Assembly: GCA_900770945.1 (NCBI GenBank)
Contig: CAAGME010000040.1
Coordinates: 1 to 64,000, forward strand
Direction: 5' to 3'
DNA: 64,000 bases
Source of the DNA: Clostridia bacterium
GTDB lineage: Bacteria; Bacillota; Clostridia; Christensenellales; Borkfalkiaceae
The stretch's first letter is position 1. Every line of letters starts with the position of its first letter. The notes below the pieces were generated by a model. That model was not told where the DNA came from, did no database searches, and saw nothing but the letters and a program-made list of their open reading frames with translations. Position numbers and translations under genes: made by a program. Positions 8,010 to 16,058 of this stretch are shown here, piece by piece.

Positions 8010-9076
8010 TAGCTAAACTTGAAACAATACTTTTAAGGTATGAAAAACTAAATGAACTCTTAGCCGACCCCGAGGTTTTAAGCAAAATGGACGAGTGGAA
8101 GGCTTACGCGAAAGAACGCGCCGACATGGAAGAAACGGTCGAAAAGTACAAGGAGTACAAGGCGGTCGAAAAAGAGAAGTCGGACGCGGAAGAACTTTTG
8201 AAAACCGAAACCGACGCCGAGATGAAAGAGCTTACCGAAGAAGAAATTCTTTCGTGCAAAAAAAGGCTTGAGGAAATCGAGGGAGAACTCAAAGTTTTGC
8301 TTATCCCCAAAGACCCTAACGACGACAAGAACGTTATTCTTGAAATCCGCGCGGGCGCGGGCGGCGAGGAAGCGGCTTTGTTTGCGTACGAGCTTTACAG
8401 AATGTACGTCAAATACGCCGAACGCCACCGCTTCAAAACGGAGGAAATCGATTCCAACAACACCGAACTCGGCGGCATAAAGGAAGTTACTTTTTCGGTC
8501 GGCGGCAAAGGGGTTTATTCCAAGCTTAAATACGAAAGCGGCGTGCATAGGGTGCAGAGGGTGCCGGAAACGGAATCGCAAGGGCGCATACACACGTCTA
8601 CCGCCACCGTCGCGGTGCTTCCCGAAGTCGAGGACGTAGAAGTCAACATCGAAGAAAAAGACCTTATAATCGAAACGTGCCGTTCTTCGGGGGCGGGCGG
8701 GCAGCACATTAACAAGACGGAATCGTGCATAAGAATGGTGCATATTCCGACGGGCATAGTCGTCAATTGTCAGGACGAGCGCAGTCAGATAAAGAACCGC
8801 GAAAAGGCAATGAAGGTTATGAAAAGTCGTCTTTACGACTATTATAATCAAAAATACCAAGCGGAGTATTCGGAAAACCGAAAAAATCAGGTCGGCACGG
8901 GCGACAGGTCGGAAAGAATCCGCACCTATAACTTTCCGCAAGGCAGAGTTACCGACCACAGAATAAACAAAACGGTGTATAACCTCGAAGAATTTTTGGC
9001 GGGAGACATGGACGAGATGATCGAAGCCTTGTCCATTGCCGACAGAGAAGCAAAACTGAGCGGCGAAAACGAATAA
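8006..9076 (+). CDS. prfA: peptide chain release factor 1
   Basis: RF1, 356 aa, which reads UAA and UAG stop codons and triggers release of the finished chain on the ribosome. Seen: the stop-codon reading tripeptide PET in RVPETESQGRIHTST (about residues 186-188; PAT in E. coli) and the catalytic GGQ in GAGGQHINKT (about 230). Length is normal. It starts with GTG at 8006, overlapping the TGA of the prmC fusion as GTGA, so translation is coupled to the gene for its modifying enzyme. Confidence 0.97.
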   Translation: MIAKLETILLRYEKLNELLADPEVLSKMDEWKAYAKERADMEETVEKYKEYKAVEKEKSDAEELLKTETDAEMKELTEEEILSCKKRLEEIEGELKVLLIPKDPNDDKNVILEIRAGAGGEEAALFAYELYRMYVKYAERHRFKTEEIDSNNTELGGIKEVTFSVGGKGVYSKLKYESGVHRVQRVPETESQGRIHTSTATVAVLPEVEDVEVNIEEKDLIIETCRSSGAGGQHINKTESCIRMVHIPTGIVVNCQDERSQIKNREKAMKVMKSRLYDYYNQKYQAEYSENRKNQVGTGDRSERIRTYNFPQGRVTDHRINKTVYNLEEFLAGDMDEMIEALSIADREAKLSGENE

Positions 9077-9172
9077 AATGCTTTTTTTGACGTTTTTTTC
9101 GTCTTATTTTCGCTGCCCGGGAAAAAAGTAGAAATAATTTATAAAAAGTATGTGAAATTTTTGCTAAAAGCC

Positions 9173-9201
9173 TTGAAATTTCCGTAAAAATAAGTTATTA
9201 T
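9173..9201 (+). promoter_or_regulatory. promoter of the small P-loop gene
   Basis: TTGAAA (9173-9178), 17 bp, TATTAT (9196-9201). Confidence 0.65.
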
Positions 9202-9209
9202 ATATGTAC

Positions 9210-9223
9210 GAACGAATTCGTTC
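9210..9223. promoter_or_regulatory. perfect 14-bp palindrome at the transcription start
   Basis: GAACGAATTCGTTC, its own reverse complement, lies at the expected +1 to +15 of the promoter at 9173 and directly before the GGAGG site. It resembles an operator; the GAAC-N6-GTTC spacing does not fit the N4 spacing of Bacillus-type LexA boxes. Confidence 0.45.
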
Positions 9224-9235
9224 TCGGAGGTTAAT

Positions 9236-9646
9236 ATGATTTCTTTGATTTGTGGCACGAAAGGCACGGGAAAAACCAAGCTCATTCTTGAAGAAGCGGC
9301 TAAATCGGTCGAAACGGCAAAAGGCGATATAGTGTTCATTACGGACAACAAATTCGAAACGACCGGGATAAACTTTAAGGTGCGCGTTGTTTACGCAAAC
9401 GAATACGAGGTTTGCTGCGCAAATTGCTTCAGAGGCTTTATTAAGGGGTTGTTTGCGGGTAACGCGGACATCGAATACTTATTCGTAGACGGGCTGTTCC
9501 GTATTATCGGCGGCAAGGAAGAGGATTTTAAAGCCGTTATAGAAGACCTTGAAAAGCTCGGTAAAATTTACAACTTTAAAGCCGTGCTTACCGTGAGTAT
9601 GGATAAAAAGGATTTACCCGAATTCGCAAAGGCTTACGCAAAATAA
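9236..9646 (+). CDS. small P-loop nucleotide-binding protein, unknown function
   Basis: A 136-aa protein beginning MISLICGTKGTGKTKLILEEA, a Walker A motif (GTKGTGKT, residues 7-14) at the very N-terminus. A Walker B-like strand IEYLFVDGLFRI occurs near residues 80-91. No other family motifs are recognised and the protein is too short for a complete known ATPase. Similar short P-loop proteins are annotated in Clostridia only as hypothetical or PilT-like. The start has a strong CGGAGG site. Own promoter, single gene, terminator downstream at 9721. Confidence 0.7.
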   Translation: MISLICGTKGTGKTKLILEEAAKSVETAKGDIVFITDNKFETTGINFKVRVVYANEYEVCCANCFRGFIKGLFAGNADIEYLFVDGLFRIIGGKEEDFKAVIEDLEKLGKIYNFKAVLTVSMDKKDLPEFAKAYAK

Positions 9647-9720
9647 TTCGTTGCGAGTGTCTGTTTAAAACCGACAGAAGCCGATAAAAACGGTAAAAAA
9701 CGGTAAAAAAAACGGTAAAA

Positions 9721-9761
9721 AGCCCGCTTTGCTTTTGAGCTTTGCGGGCTATAACTTTTTT
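9721..9761 (+). terminator. terminator after the P-loop gene
   Basis: Stem AGCCCGC/GCGGGCT with an inner GCT/AGC stem, then TTTTTTT at 9755-9761. Just upstream lie three copies of CGGTAAAAA (9691-9720), a local simple repeat. Confidence 0.7.
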
Positions 9762-9859
9762 GCGGAGTTTTCAACCGGATTTACGCAAATATATTTAATA
9801 TATATGCGGTTCTCGACGGTTTTTACCAAAACGTTAAAAAAGTTTGTTTGTTTTTAGGT

Positions 9860-9880
9860 TGATAAGCTACAATCTTATCA
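9860..9880. promoter_or_regulatory. inverted repeat before the DUF5685 gene
   Basis: TGATAAG, 7 bases, CTTATCA ends 3 bp before the AGGAG ribosome site at 9883. An operator or a leader hairpin are both possible. Confidence 0.35.
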
Positions 9881-9892
9881 TCAGGAGAAGTT

Positions 9893-10786
9893 ATGTTCGG
9901 TTACGTTCAGCCCGATACGCCGTATCTCTTCGTTAAGGACGATACGCTGTACAAAGCTTTATATTGCGGCGTTTGCAAAGCGATCGGCTCGTCGTGTTCT
10001 CAGATTGCGAGAATGAGTTTGACGTACGATATCGCTTTTTTGTCGGCTGTGGCGCATAATGTCTGCAATGCGGACGTTACCGTCAAAAGAGAACGCTGTA
10101 TTGCGCACCCTATTCGTCCTCGCCCTATCGCATCGCGCGATGAACTCACCGAAAAACTTGCCGCTGTCAACGTTATTCTGGCACAGTACAAGGTGAAAGA
10201 CGACGTTTACGATTCTGGCAAAGGGCGCATAAAAGGGCTTTTTTTGTCGGGCGGGTATAAAAAGGCGAAAAAAAAGTTTCCAAAGATAGATAAAATCGTG
10301 AAAGAAGGGTATTATTCTCTTTCCGAAAAAGAAAAACGCGGCGAAACGAGCGTGGATATGGTGTGCGATTCGTTTGCCGAACTTCTCGCTAAGCTTTCCG
10401 ACGAGGTTTTCGCAGAATATGCGACCGAAAGCACGCATAAGCTTTTTTATGCGATAGGCAAGTGGATTTACTTAATCGACGCGCTCGACGACTTCGAAAA
10501 AGACGTCAAAAAGAAAAATTACAATCTTTTCGTTACGGCTTACGGCGAAACGGATTTTAAGGTGTTCGCCGAAAAACGCTTTAAGGAAGTCGATTTTATT
10601 TTTTCATCGGTGTTTTCCGCGATTGCGGAAGAGGCTGAAAAGGTAAAGTTTTACTTTAACGGCGATTTGATAAAAAACATTTTGCTTCGCGGAATACCCG
10701 CGGCGTACAGGCGTGTTTTAAAGACGAAATTTGAAAAAATCAACCCGAAAGGCAAAGCGTGTGGCGGCAAAAAAGCCGAAAAGTAA
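9893..10786 (+). CDS. DUF5685 family protein
   Basis: A 297-aa protein that matches the DUF5685 pattern: start MFGYVQPD, then LYKALYCGVCKAIG (about residues 22-35) with a CxxC, a largely helical body, and YLIDALDDFEKDVKKKNYN (about 197-215), an Asp-rich helix recalling the DDxxD of helical prenyl synthases, although no second Asp motif is clear. Function unknown. The start follows AGGAGAAG. It is 20 bp before a J-like gene and then a membrane protein gene (ATGA overlap), so the three form an operon; the set recurs in Clostridia. Confidence 0.8.
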   Translation: MFGYVQPDTPYLFVKDDTLYKALYCGVCKAIGSSCSQIARMSLTYDIAFLSAVAHNVCNADVTVKRERCIAHPIRPRPIASRDELTEKLAAVNVILAQYKVKDDVYDSGKGRIKGLFLSGGYKKAKKKFPKIDKIVKEGYYSLSEKEKRGETSVDMVCDSFAELLAKLSDEVFAEYATESTHKLFYAIGKWIYLIDALDDFEKDVKKKNYNLFVTAYGETDFKVFAEKRFKEVDFIFSSVFSAIAEEAEKVKFYFNGDLIKNILLRGIPAAYRRVLKTKFEKINPKGKACGGKKAEK

Positions 10787-10806
10787 GTTTTGCCGAGGAG
10801 CAAAAA

Positions 10807-11436
10807 ATGATAAAGGACAGTTACAAAATTTTAGGCGTGGACGAATACTGCACGGACAGGGAACTTTCCGAGGCGTATTTTTCATTGCGTAAAAAGTATC
10901 AGGAAGACAGATTTTTGGACGGAGAAGCCGGCAACGAGGCGGCAAGAAAACTTACCGAACTCGACGCGGCGTATGAGGAGGTTTCGGATTTCAGAAAGGA
11001 GCATTCTTCGGGAGAAAACGCAAGCCTTTATAAAGAGGTTGACGCGGCGATAAAATCCGACGATCTCGCAAAAGCGCAGGAGCTTTTGGACAGTTTTAAC
11101 GAGAGACCCGCCGAGTGGCATTATTTGCAAGCGGTTGTTTTTTATCGTAAAAACTGGATGAACGAAAGCAAAAAACAGCTCGAAATAGCAAAAAATCTTG
11201 ATCCCGATAACGAAAAATACAAAACTACTTACGATAAGCTCGTTAAAAAAATCGAGGACGCAGGCAAAAAAGCCGACCCCGATTGGAATAGGTCCGGTTC
11301 GGGCAGGGGCGCTCGCGGAAGTTACGATTACGGCGACGGGGAACCGCAGATGGGCGGCGATAGCTGTATGTCGTATTGCTGTCAGCTTTTATGGTGCAAC
11401 ATGCTTTTGAATTGCTGTTGCAACAGCTGTCGATGA
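10807..11436 (+). CDS. J-domain-like protein without HPD, Cys-rich tail
   Basis: 209 aa; start ATG 10807 has GAGGAG upstream. Residues 3-65 look like a J domain (SYKILGVDEYCTDRELSEAYFSLRKKYQED), but the HPD tripeptide that stimulates Hsp70 reads QED, so it should not act as a normal DnaK co-chaperone. A tetratricopeptide-like helical stretch follows (about 80-145), then a Gly/Ser/Asp-rich linker and a C-terminal tail with nine Cys in about 23 residues, in groups CMSYCC, WCNMLLNCCC and SCR. The tail could bind metal or be lipidated; neither is shown. Overlaps the next gene by 4 bases. Confidence 0.75.
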   Translation: MIKDSYKILGVDEYCTDRELSEAYFSLRKKYQEDRFLDGEAGNEAARKLTELDAAYEEVSDFRKEHSSGENASLYKEVDAAIKSDDLAKAQELLDSFNERPAEWHYLQAVVFYRKNWMNESKKQLEIAKNLDPDNEKYKTTYDKLVKKIEDAGKKADPDWNRSGSGRGARGSYDYGDGEPQMGGDSCMSYCCQLLWCNMLLNCCCNSCR

Positions 11437-11948
11437 AACCGTCACGCGTTGTCGCGTATTCCGCGGTTACCACGGCTCTCGCGACGGTATTTCTCATTAT
11501 AGGAGAATTTTTCCCTACGCTTTCGCTTTCGGCGGCGTTCATGGCGAGCCTTGTAATTATGATTCCGCTTGCGAAAAAGACGTATCTCGGCGCGGTTTTG
11601 GCGTATATAGCGTCGGCTTTGCTTACGTTGTTGCTAACGGGCTTCCGCTTTCAGGCGGTTTTGCCGTTTGCGGCGTTCGGCGGGCTTCACCCGATAGTCA
11701 ATTGCTTTGTCGAGGATAAAAAAATAAACAAAATAATTGCGCTTGTCGTAAAGGACGCCTGGTTTGTGGGCGCGTGCCTTTTGACGTTTTTCGTCACCGA
11801 TTTAACCGTCGGCGGCAACGAGTTCGTCGAAAAGCATATCGTGCCGATAATAATAATCGGCGGCGCGGTGTTCTTTGTTGCGTACGACTATATTTTTATG
11901 TTTTTCCAAAAGAAAACAAACGAAATAATCGAGCGGCTTAAATTGTGA
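11433..11948 (+). CDS. integral membrane protein, unknown function
   Basis: 171 aa with about five membrane helices; the start at 11433 gives an ATGA overlap with the J-like gene, which fixes the start better than upstream in-frame codons inside that gene. The N-terminal pattern (RVVAYSAVTTALATVFLIIG) and the compact helix layout recall the substrate-binding S component of ECF vitamin transporters, but no specific motif is present. The C-terminus is cytoplasmic and charged (KKTNEIIERLKL). It probably works with the DUF5685 and J-like proteins. Confidence 0.7.
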   Translation: MKPSRVVAYSAVTTALATVFLIIGEFFPTLSLSAAFMASLVIMIPLAKKTYLGAVLAYIASALLTLLLTGFRFQAVLPFAAFGGLHPIVNCFVEDKKINKIIALVVKDAWFVGACLLTFFVTDLTVGGNEFVEKHIVPIIIIGGAVFFVAYDYIFMFFQKKTNEIIERLKL

Positions 11949-11952
11949 AAAT

Positions 11953-13383
11953 ATGAAGAAAAACGACCTATTGACGGGTTTTGTCGATTCGTACGGAAGT
12001 GAGGGCGAGGGGGTTTTGCACGCCGAAGGCGTATCCGTTTTTGTTCCTTACGCTATAAAAGGCGAAAAGATAACCTGTAAAATTTTAAAAGTGAAAGGCA
12101 ATATCGCTTTCGGAAAAGTCGAAGAGATTTTAGTAAAAAGCGAAGATAGAACGGAGCCGCGTTGCCCCGTTTTTTCTAAATGCGGCGGTTGCAATCTGCA
12201 ACATATCGAGTATTGTAAGCAGCTTGAAATCAAGCGTGAAATCGTCAAAAATTGCTTCAAAAAGATAGCGCATGTCGATGCGGAAGCGGAAAGCGTTTTC
12301 CCGTCCGAGCCGTACGGGTATCGCAACAAGCTTCAACTGCCCGTAAGATGCGTCAACGGAAAAGTCGTTTTAGGCTTTTTCAGAAGTAATTCTCACGACG
12401 TGGTGCCGACTAACGAGTGTGCCATTCAGGCGGACGGAGCAAAAAAGATAATAAGGTTTTTCAAGAAGTTTTTGAGCGAAAACGACCTTTCTGCCTATGA
12501 CGAAAGGACGAAAAAAGGGATTTTAAAACACGTAGTGGTCAGATGTTACGAGGGCGAATTTCTTTTTACGCTCGTTACTAAAAGCGGTAAAATAAATTGC
12601 GTTAATCGACTTATAGAGGGACTTATTGCCGAATTCGGCAAAAAAATAAGCGTTGTCAGGAACTTTAACGACGCCGATACCAACGTTATTTTGGGCGAAA
12701 AGTGCGAAGTCCTTTACGGTAGCGGTTTTATCGGCGTTTGCGAAGAAGGCGTAAGGTACGAAATAGGTCCGTATTCGTTTATGCAGGTCAACAACGCGGT
12801 CAAAAGAAAAATTTACGAAGACGTAGTGAGGCTGGGTAATGTAAATAAAAACACCGTTGTAATCGACGGTTACAGCGGCGCGGGCGTTATGACGTCTATG
12901 CTCGCAAAAAAAGCGAAAAAGGCGTACGGGATAGAGATTGTAAAGGAGGCTTCGCTTGCCGCCGAAAAACTAAAAAACGACAACTGCATAAGCAATATGT
13001 TCCCCGTATGCGCGCCGTGCGAAGTGGCTTTGCCTGAAATTTTAGCCGAGGAAAAAGCGAAGGGCGACGAAACGCTTCTCGTACTCGACCCGCCCAGAAA
13101 AGGCGCGGATAGCTCGGTTATCGCCGCAATTTTGTCGTCTTTGCCCGAGCGTATTATTTACGTTTCCTGTTCTCCGTCGACCCTTGCGCGCGACGCGGGA
13201 CTTCTGATAGGTTCTTTAAAGCAAGAAAACGGCAAAATAGTCAACGGAAACATCGAAAGCGGCGCGTATAAAATAGAAAACGTGCGCTTGTACGATATGT
13301 TTGCGCAGACTTCCAACGTCGAAACGCTTGTCGTGTTTTCAAAAAAAAAACTAATTGAAAATTCGTCATGGGTAAGTAATTAA
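11953..13383 (+). CDS. rlmD: 23S rRNA (uracil-C5)-methyltransferase, RlmD/RumA family
   Basis: 476 aa; makes 5-methyluridine in 23S rRNA using SAM. Domains in order: TRAM RNA-binding domain (residues 1-58), a 4Fe-4S site CPVFSKCGGCNLQH (about 72-85) whose fourth Cys lies further on, SAM motif DGYSGAGVMTSMLA (about 308-321), VLDPPRKGAD (about 377-386), and the catalytic Cys in YVSCSPSTLARD (about 398-409). All key residues are present. The ribosome site is weak and the gene is only 4 bp after the membrane protein gene, so it may be the last gene of that operon. In RlmD versus RlmCD the exact target uridine cannot be told. Confidence 0.9.
   Translation: MKKNDLLTGFVDSYGSEGEGVLHAEGVSVFVPYAIKGEKITCKILKVKGNIAFGKVEEILVKSEDRTEPRCPVFSKCGGCNLQHIEYCKQLEIKREIVKNCFKKIAHVDAEAESVFPSEPYGYRNKLQLPVRCVNGKVVLGFFRSNSHDVVPTNECAIQADGAKKIIRFFKKFLSENDLSAYDERTKKGILKHVVVRCYEGEFLFTLVTKSGKINCVNRLIEGLIAEFGKKISVVRNFNDADTNVILGEKCEVLYGSGFIGVCEEGVRYEIGPYSFMQVNNAVKRKIYEDVVRLGNVNKNTVVIDGYSGAGVMTSMLAKKAKKAYGIEIVKEASLAAEKLKNDNCISNMFPVCAPCEVALPEILAEEKAKGDETLLVLDPPRKGADSSVIAAILSSLPERIIYVSCSPSTLARDAGLLIGSLKQENGKIVNGNIESGAYKIENVRLYDMFAQTSNVETLVVFSKKKLIENSSWVSN
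12604..12627 (+). repeat. 24-bp dispersed motif, copy 1
   Basis: Copy inside rlmD. AATCGACTTATAG then AGG, then GACTTATT. See the finding on six copies. Confidence 0.6.
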
Positions 13384-13411
13384 ATCCCTAAACGGCAAAT
13401 AATTTGATATT

Positions 13412-13438
13412 AAGTCCGGCTTTTGTCGGGCTTTTTTG
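13412..13438 (+). terminator. terminator of rlmD
   Basis: 9-bp stem AAGTCCGGC/GTCGGGCTT (two G-T pairs), TTTT loop, then TTTTTT. Confidence 0.85.
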
Positions 13439-13530
13439 TTTGCGGTAGTGATGTCTTTTTTTTGAACCGACGTTATTCGCTTGTGGTGACAGTGTTGGGC
13501 TTTTTTGCGCGGTGATGTTCTTGCTTGCGG

Positions 13531-13551
13531 AAGTACTGTCGTACTTTTTTT
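13531..13551 (+). terminator. second terminator-like hairpin
   Basis: AAGTAC, 4-base loop, GTACTT, then TTTTT. No gene lies between this and the terminator at 13412; degenerate TTTGCGGT-GATGT blocks surround it (13439, 13503, 13552). Confidence 0.5.
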
Positions 13552-13614
13552 ATTTGCGGTGGCGATGTTTTTTTTGCACGCTATAAGGCTTTATAAAAAA
13601 ATTCGGGCGAACGA

Positions 13615-13656
13615 AAACACCTTCCGCCACGCCTTGCGGCGCAACGGAAGGTGTTT
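13615..13656. terminator. large GC-rich hairpin, bidirectional terminator-like
   Basis: Arms AACACCTTCCG and CGGAAGGTGTT enclose a loop with a smaller GCC/GGC stem. T-rich tails are weak on both sides. The shape also fits a REP-like element. Confidence 0.5.
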
Positions 13657-13902
13657 AACGGATTACACTTCTTTTCTCCTTTTCCCTACGAGCATACATA
13701 TAATACCACATTTTTGAATAGCCGTCAAATAATTTGAATAATATTATAAAAATAATTTTATGATTTTTTAATATTTTTTATCGAACAATGTCGAATAGTG
13801 TCGGAAACCGAAGTTCTTGGCTTATAATGCAACAAAGTTGTCCTAAAATGCAAAGTTTTTAAAATTAAACTTATTTAAAGTCCTTCGACGGGCGAATATA
13901 GA
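13657..13902. other. AT-rich intergenic region
   Basis: No reading frame or RNA gene is supported here. The stretch 13720-13790 is almost pure A and T. Two related blocks, TATAATGCAAC and TAAAATGCAAAG, occur at 13825-13856. It separates rlmD from the polysaccharide operon. Confidence 0.5.
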
Positions 13903-13931
13903 TTGACAACCCGCCCGCGTTATGGTATAAA
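13903..13931 (+). promoter_or_regulatory. promoter of the polysaccharide operon
   Basis: TTGACA (13903-13908), 17 bp, TATAAA (13926-13931), 78 bp before the first start codon. No other strong promoter was seen down to 24 kb, so the locus may be one long transcript. Confidence 0.75.
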
Positions 13932-14009
13932 TAAATAGAATAAATATGTATATTAAAAATGCACGGATAAATCGAATAGTTGTTCTTTATGCGTGCCTGA
14001 GGCTTGATT

Positions 14010-15260
14010 ATGGCGTTTAACGGCGCACCCGAGTTGAAAAAGTTTGAAAAAAAAGTGTGGCTATCGTCTCCGACTATGCATGGTGACGAATTAAAATGGA
14101 TGCAGGACGCGTTCGAAAAGAATTGGATGACGACGGCTGGCGAAAACGTAAACGTCCTTGAACGGATTATTGCCGAAAAAGTCGGCGTAAAATATGCCGT
14201 AGCATTGTCGTCCGGCACGGCTGCCCTACATCTTTCAATGAAAATTGCCGGTATAACCCCGGGCAAAAAAGTTTTTTGTAGCGACGTGACCTTCTCGGCA
14301 ACGGTTAACCCCGTGGTTTACGAAGGCGGAGAACCCGTCTTTATCGATACGGAACGCGACACCTGGAACATGGACCCCGTTGCGCTTGAAAGGGCGTTTG
14401 AAATTTATCCGGAAGTCAAACATGTCGTTGTCGCAAATCTTTACGGCACACCCGGGAAAATGGATGAAATCTCAGCCGTTTGCAAAAAACATGATGCGAT
14501 TCTTATAGAAGACGCAGCGGAGTCTTTCGGCGCAACGTACAAGGGCAGGCAAACCGGGACTTTCGGTGACGTTGCGATTATAAGTTTTAACGGCAACAAA
14601 ATAATAACAGGTTCGTCCGGCGGAATGTTTTTGACAAATAATATTGACGAAGCGAATAAGGTTCGCAAATGGTCAACACAGGCTCGTGAAGCCGCGGCGT
14701 GGTACCAGCACGAGGAAATCGGGTATAATTACAGAATGAGCAACATTATAGCGGGCGTTGCACGCGGACAAATGCCGTATCTCGATGAGCATATCGCGCA
14801 AAAACGAGCTATTTACGAACGTTATAAAAAGGGTTTTGCGGGCTTGCCCGTTTCGATGAACCCGTATGACGAAATCAATTCCGAGCCGAATTTTTGGCTT
14901 TCGTGCTTGCTTATTGACGAAAGCGCAATGTGTAAACAAGTCAGAAGCGATAGCGAAGCTTGTTATATAAAGGAAAAAGGAAAAAGCTGCCCGACAGAAA
15001 TTTTGGAAACGCTTGCTTCTTTTAATGCAGAGGGTAGACCTATTTGGAAGCCTATGCATATGCAACCTATTTACCGGCTTAATCCGTTTGTTACGGCGCA
15101 AGGCGACGGTCGCGCAAGCACTAACGCGTACATTGCCGGCGGTGTGAAAAACGTCGGAGAAGATATTTTTGCTCGCGGATTGTGCTTGCCGAGCGATAAT
15201 AAAATGACGGAAGAACAGCAAGATATAATTATTAAATTAGTCAGAGCGTGTTTCGAGTGA
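14010..15260 (+). CDS. PglE-like sugar-nucleotide aminotransferase (DegT/DnrJ/EryC1 family)
   Basis: 416 aa PLP enzyme that adds an amino group to a keto-sugar nucleotide. Strongly resembles PglE of Campylobacter (UDP-4-amino-4,6-dideoxy-GlcNAc synthesis) in several blocks: EDAAESFGATYKG, SFNGNKIIT with the PLP lysine (K197), WSTQAREAAAWYQHEEIGYN, and RPIWKPMHMQPIY near the C-terminus. Start ATG 14010 has GAGG seven bases upstream; a TTG at 14004 is too close to that site. The next gene encodes the PglC-like enzyme that would transfer such a sugar, supporting a bacillosamine-type first sugar. The matching dehydratase (PglF) and acetyltransferase (PglD) are not in the window. Confidence 0.9.
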   Translation: MAFNGAPELKKFEKKVWLSSPTMHGDELKWMQDAFEKNWMTTAGENVNVLERIIAEKVGVKYAVALSSGTAALHLSMKIAGITPGKKVFCSDVTFSATVNPVVYEGGEPVFIDTERDTWNMDPVALERAFEIYPEVKHVVVANLYGTPGKMDEISAVCKKHDAILIEDAAESFGATYKGRQTGTFGDVAIISFNGNKIITGSSGGMFLTNNIDEANKVRKWSTQAREAAAWYQHEEIGYNYRMSNIIAGVARGQMPYLDEHIAQKRAIYERYKKGFAGLPVSMNPYDEINSEPNFWLSCLLIDESAMCKQVRSDSEACYIKEKGKSCPTEILETLASFNAEGRPIWKPMHMQPIYRLNPFVTAQGDGRASTNAYIAGGVKNVGEDIFARGLCLPSDNKMTEEQQDIIIKLVRACFE

Positions 15261-15269
15261 TAAGAGAGT

Positions 15270-16058
15270 ATGAACGAGTTTTTTAAAGTTTTAACAAGCA
15301 CATGGTGGGGCATAACGATAATTTGTGTTGTATGCGTAATTATTCTCGTTTTGCTGTCAATGTGGCTCTATAAGCCGTTTTTCAAGCGTTTTTACGATTT
15401 TACATTGTCGTTTTGGGCTCTCGTGTTGCTTTCTCCGCTATTGATTGTGTTGACGGTAGTCGGTGCGGTCGCAATGCATGGAAATCCGTTTTTCACGCAA
15501 GCAAGACCCGGCAAGATAAACAAGAAGACGGGCAAAGAGAAAATCTTCAAACTCATTAAATTCAGAACGATGAGCAACAAGAAAGATTCCGACGGCAATC
15601 TTTTACCCGACGAACAAAGACTGAATAAATACGGAAAATTCTTGCGTTCGACTTCTTTGGACGAATTACCCGAACTTTTAAACATTCTCATCGGGCATAT
15701 GTCCATCGTCGGTCCGAGACCGCTACTTGTGCGTGATATGGTGTTTATGACGGACGAGCAAAGAATGAGGCACAGCGTTCGCCCCGGGCTTACGGGCTTA
15801 GCGCAGGTGAATGGCAGAAACGCGATTGCTTGGGAAGATAAACTGAACTTCGATATGCAATACATAGCAAAAATAACTTTTTGGGGTGACGTCGGCATAA
15901 TTTTAAAAACTGTATTCAAAGTCTTGAAGCGTAGCGACGTTGTTCGTGACGGCACCGTATCGGATATGGACTACGGCGACTGGTTGTTGCAAGAAAATGT
16001 AATAACTCAGGAAGATTATGATAAAAAACAAGAAGAAGCGAAAGAGATTATTTTATGA
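15270..16058 (+). CDS. undecaprenyl-phosphate sugar phosphotransferase (PglC/EpsL-like)
   Basis: 262 aa monotopic phosphoglycosyl transferase that moves a sugar-1-phosphate from a UDP-sugar onto undecaprenyl phosphate, the first step of glycan repeat assembly. Seen: two hydrophobic segments (about residues 12-32 and 43-66), KLIKFRTM (about 92-99), the catalytic Asp-Glu pair in RSTSLDELPELLN (about 126-138), GPRPLL and PGLTGLAQVNGRN. The longer N-terminus with an extra helix is unlike minimal PglC (about 200 aa). The C-terminus ends in a charged helix. Overlaps the next gene by 4 bases (ATGA). Confidence 0.92.
   Translation: MNEFFKVLTSTWWGITIICVVCVIILVLLSMWLYKPFFKRFYDFTLSFWALVLLSPLLIVLTVVGAVAMHGNPFFTQARPGKINKKTGKEKIFKLIKFRTMSNKKDSDGNLLPDEQRLNKYGKFLRSTSLDELPELLNILIGHMSIVGPRPLLVRDMVFMTDEQRMRHSVRPGLTGLAQVNGRNAIAWEDKLNFDMQYIAKITFWGDVGIILKTVFKVLKRSDVVRDGTVSDMDYGDWLLQENVITQEDYDKKQEEAKEIIL

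Noticed and set aside
8078..8959. 293-codon minus-strand frame
   Set aside because: Antisense shadow of prfA; composition is that of a reverse-read GC-rich gene (Phe, Arg and Val excess).
9209..9223. LexA-type SOS box
   Set aside because: The half sites GAAC and GTTC are six bases apart instead of the four of the Bacillota LexA box.
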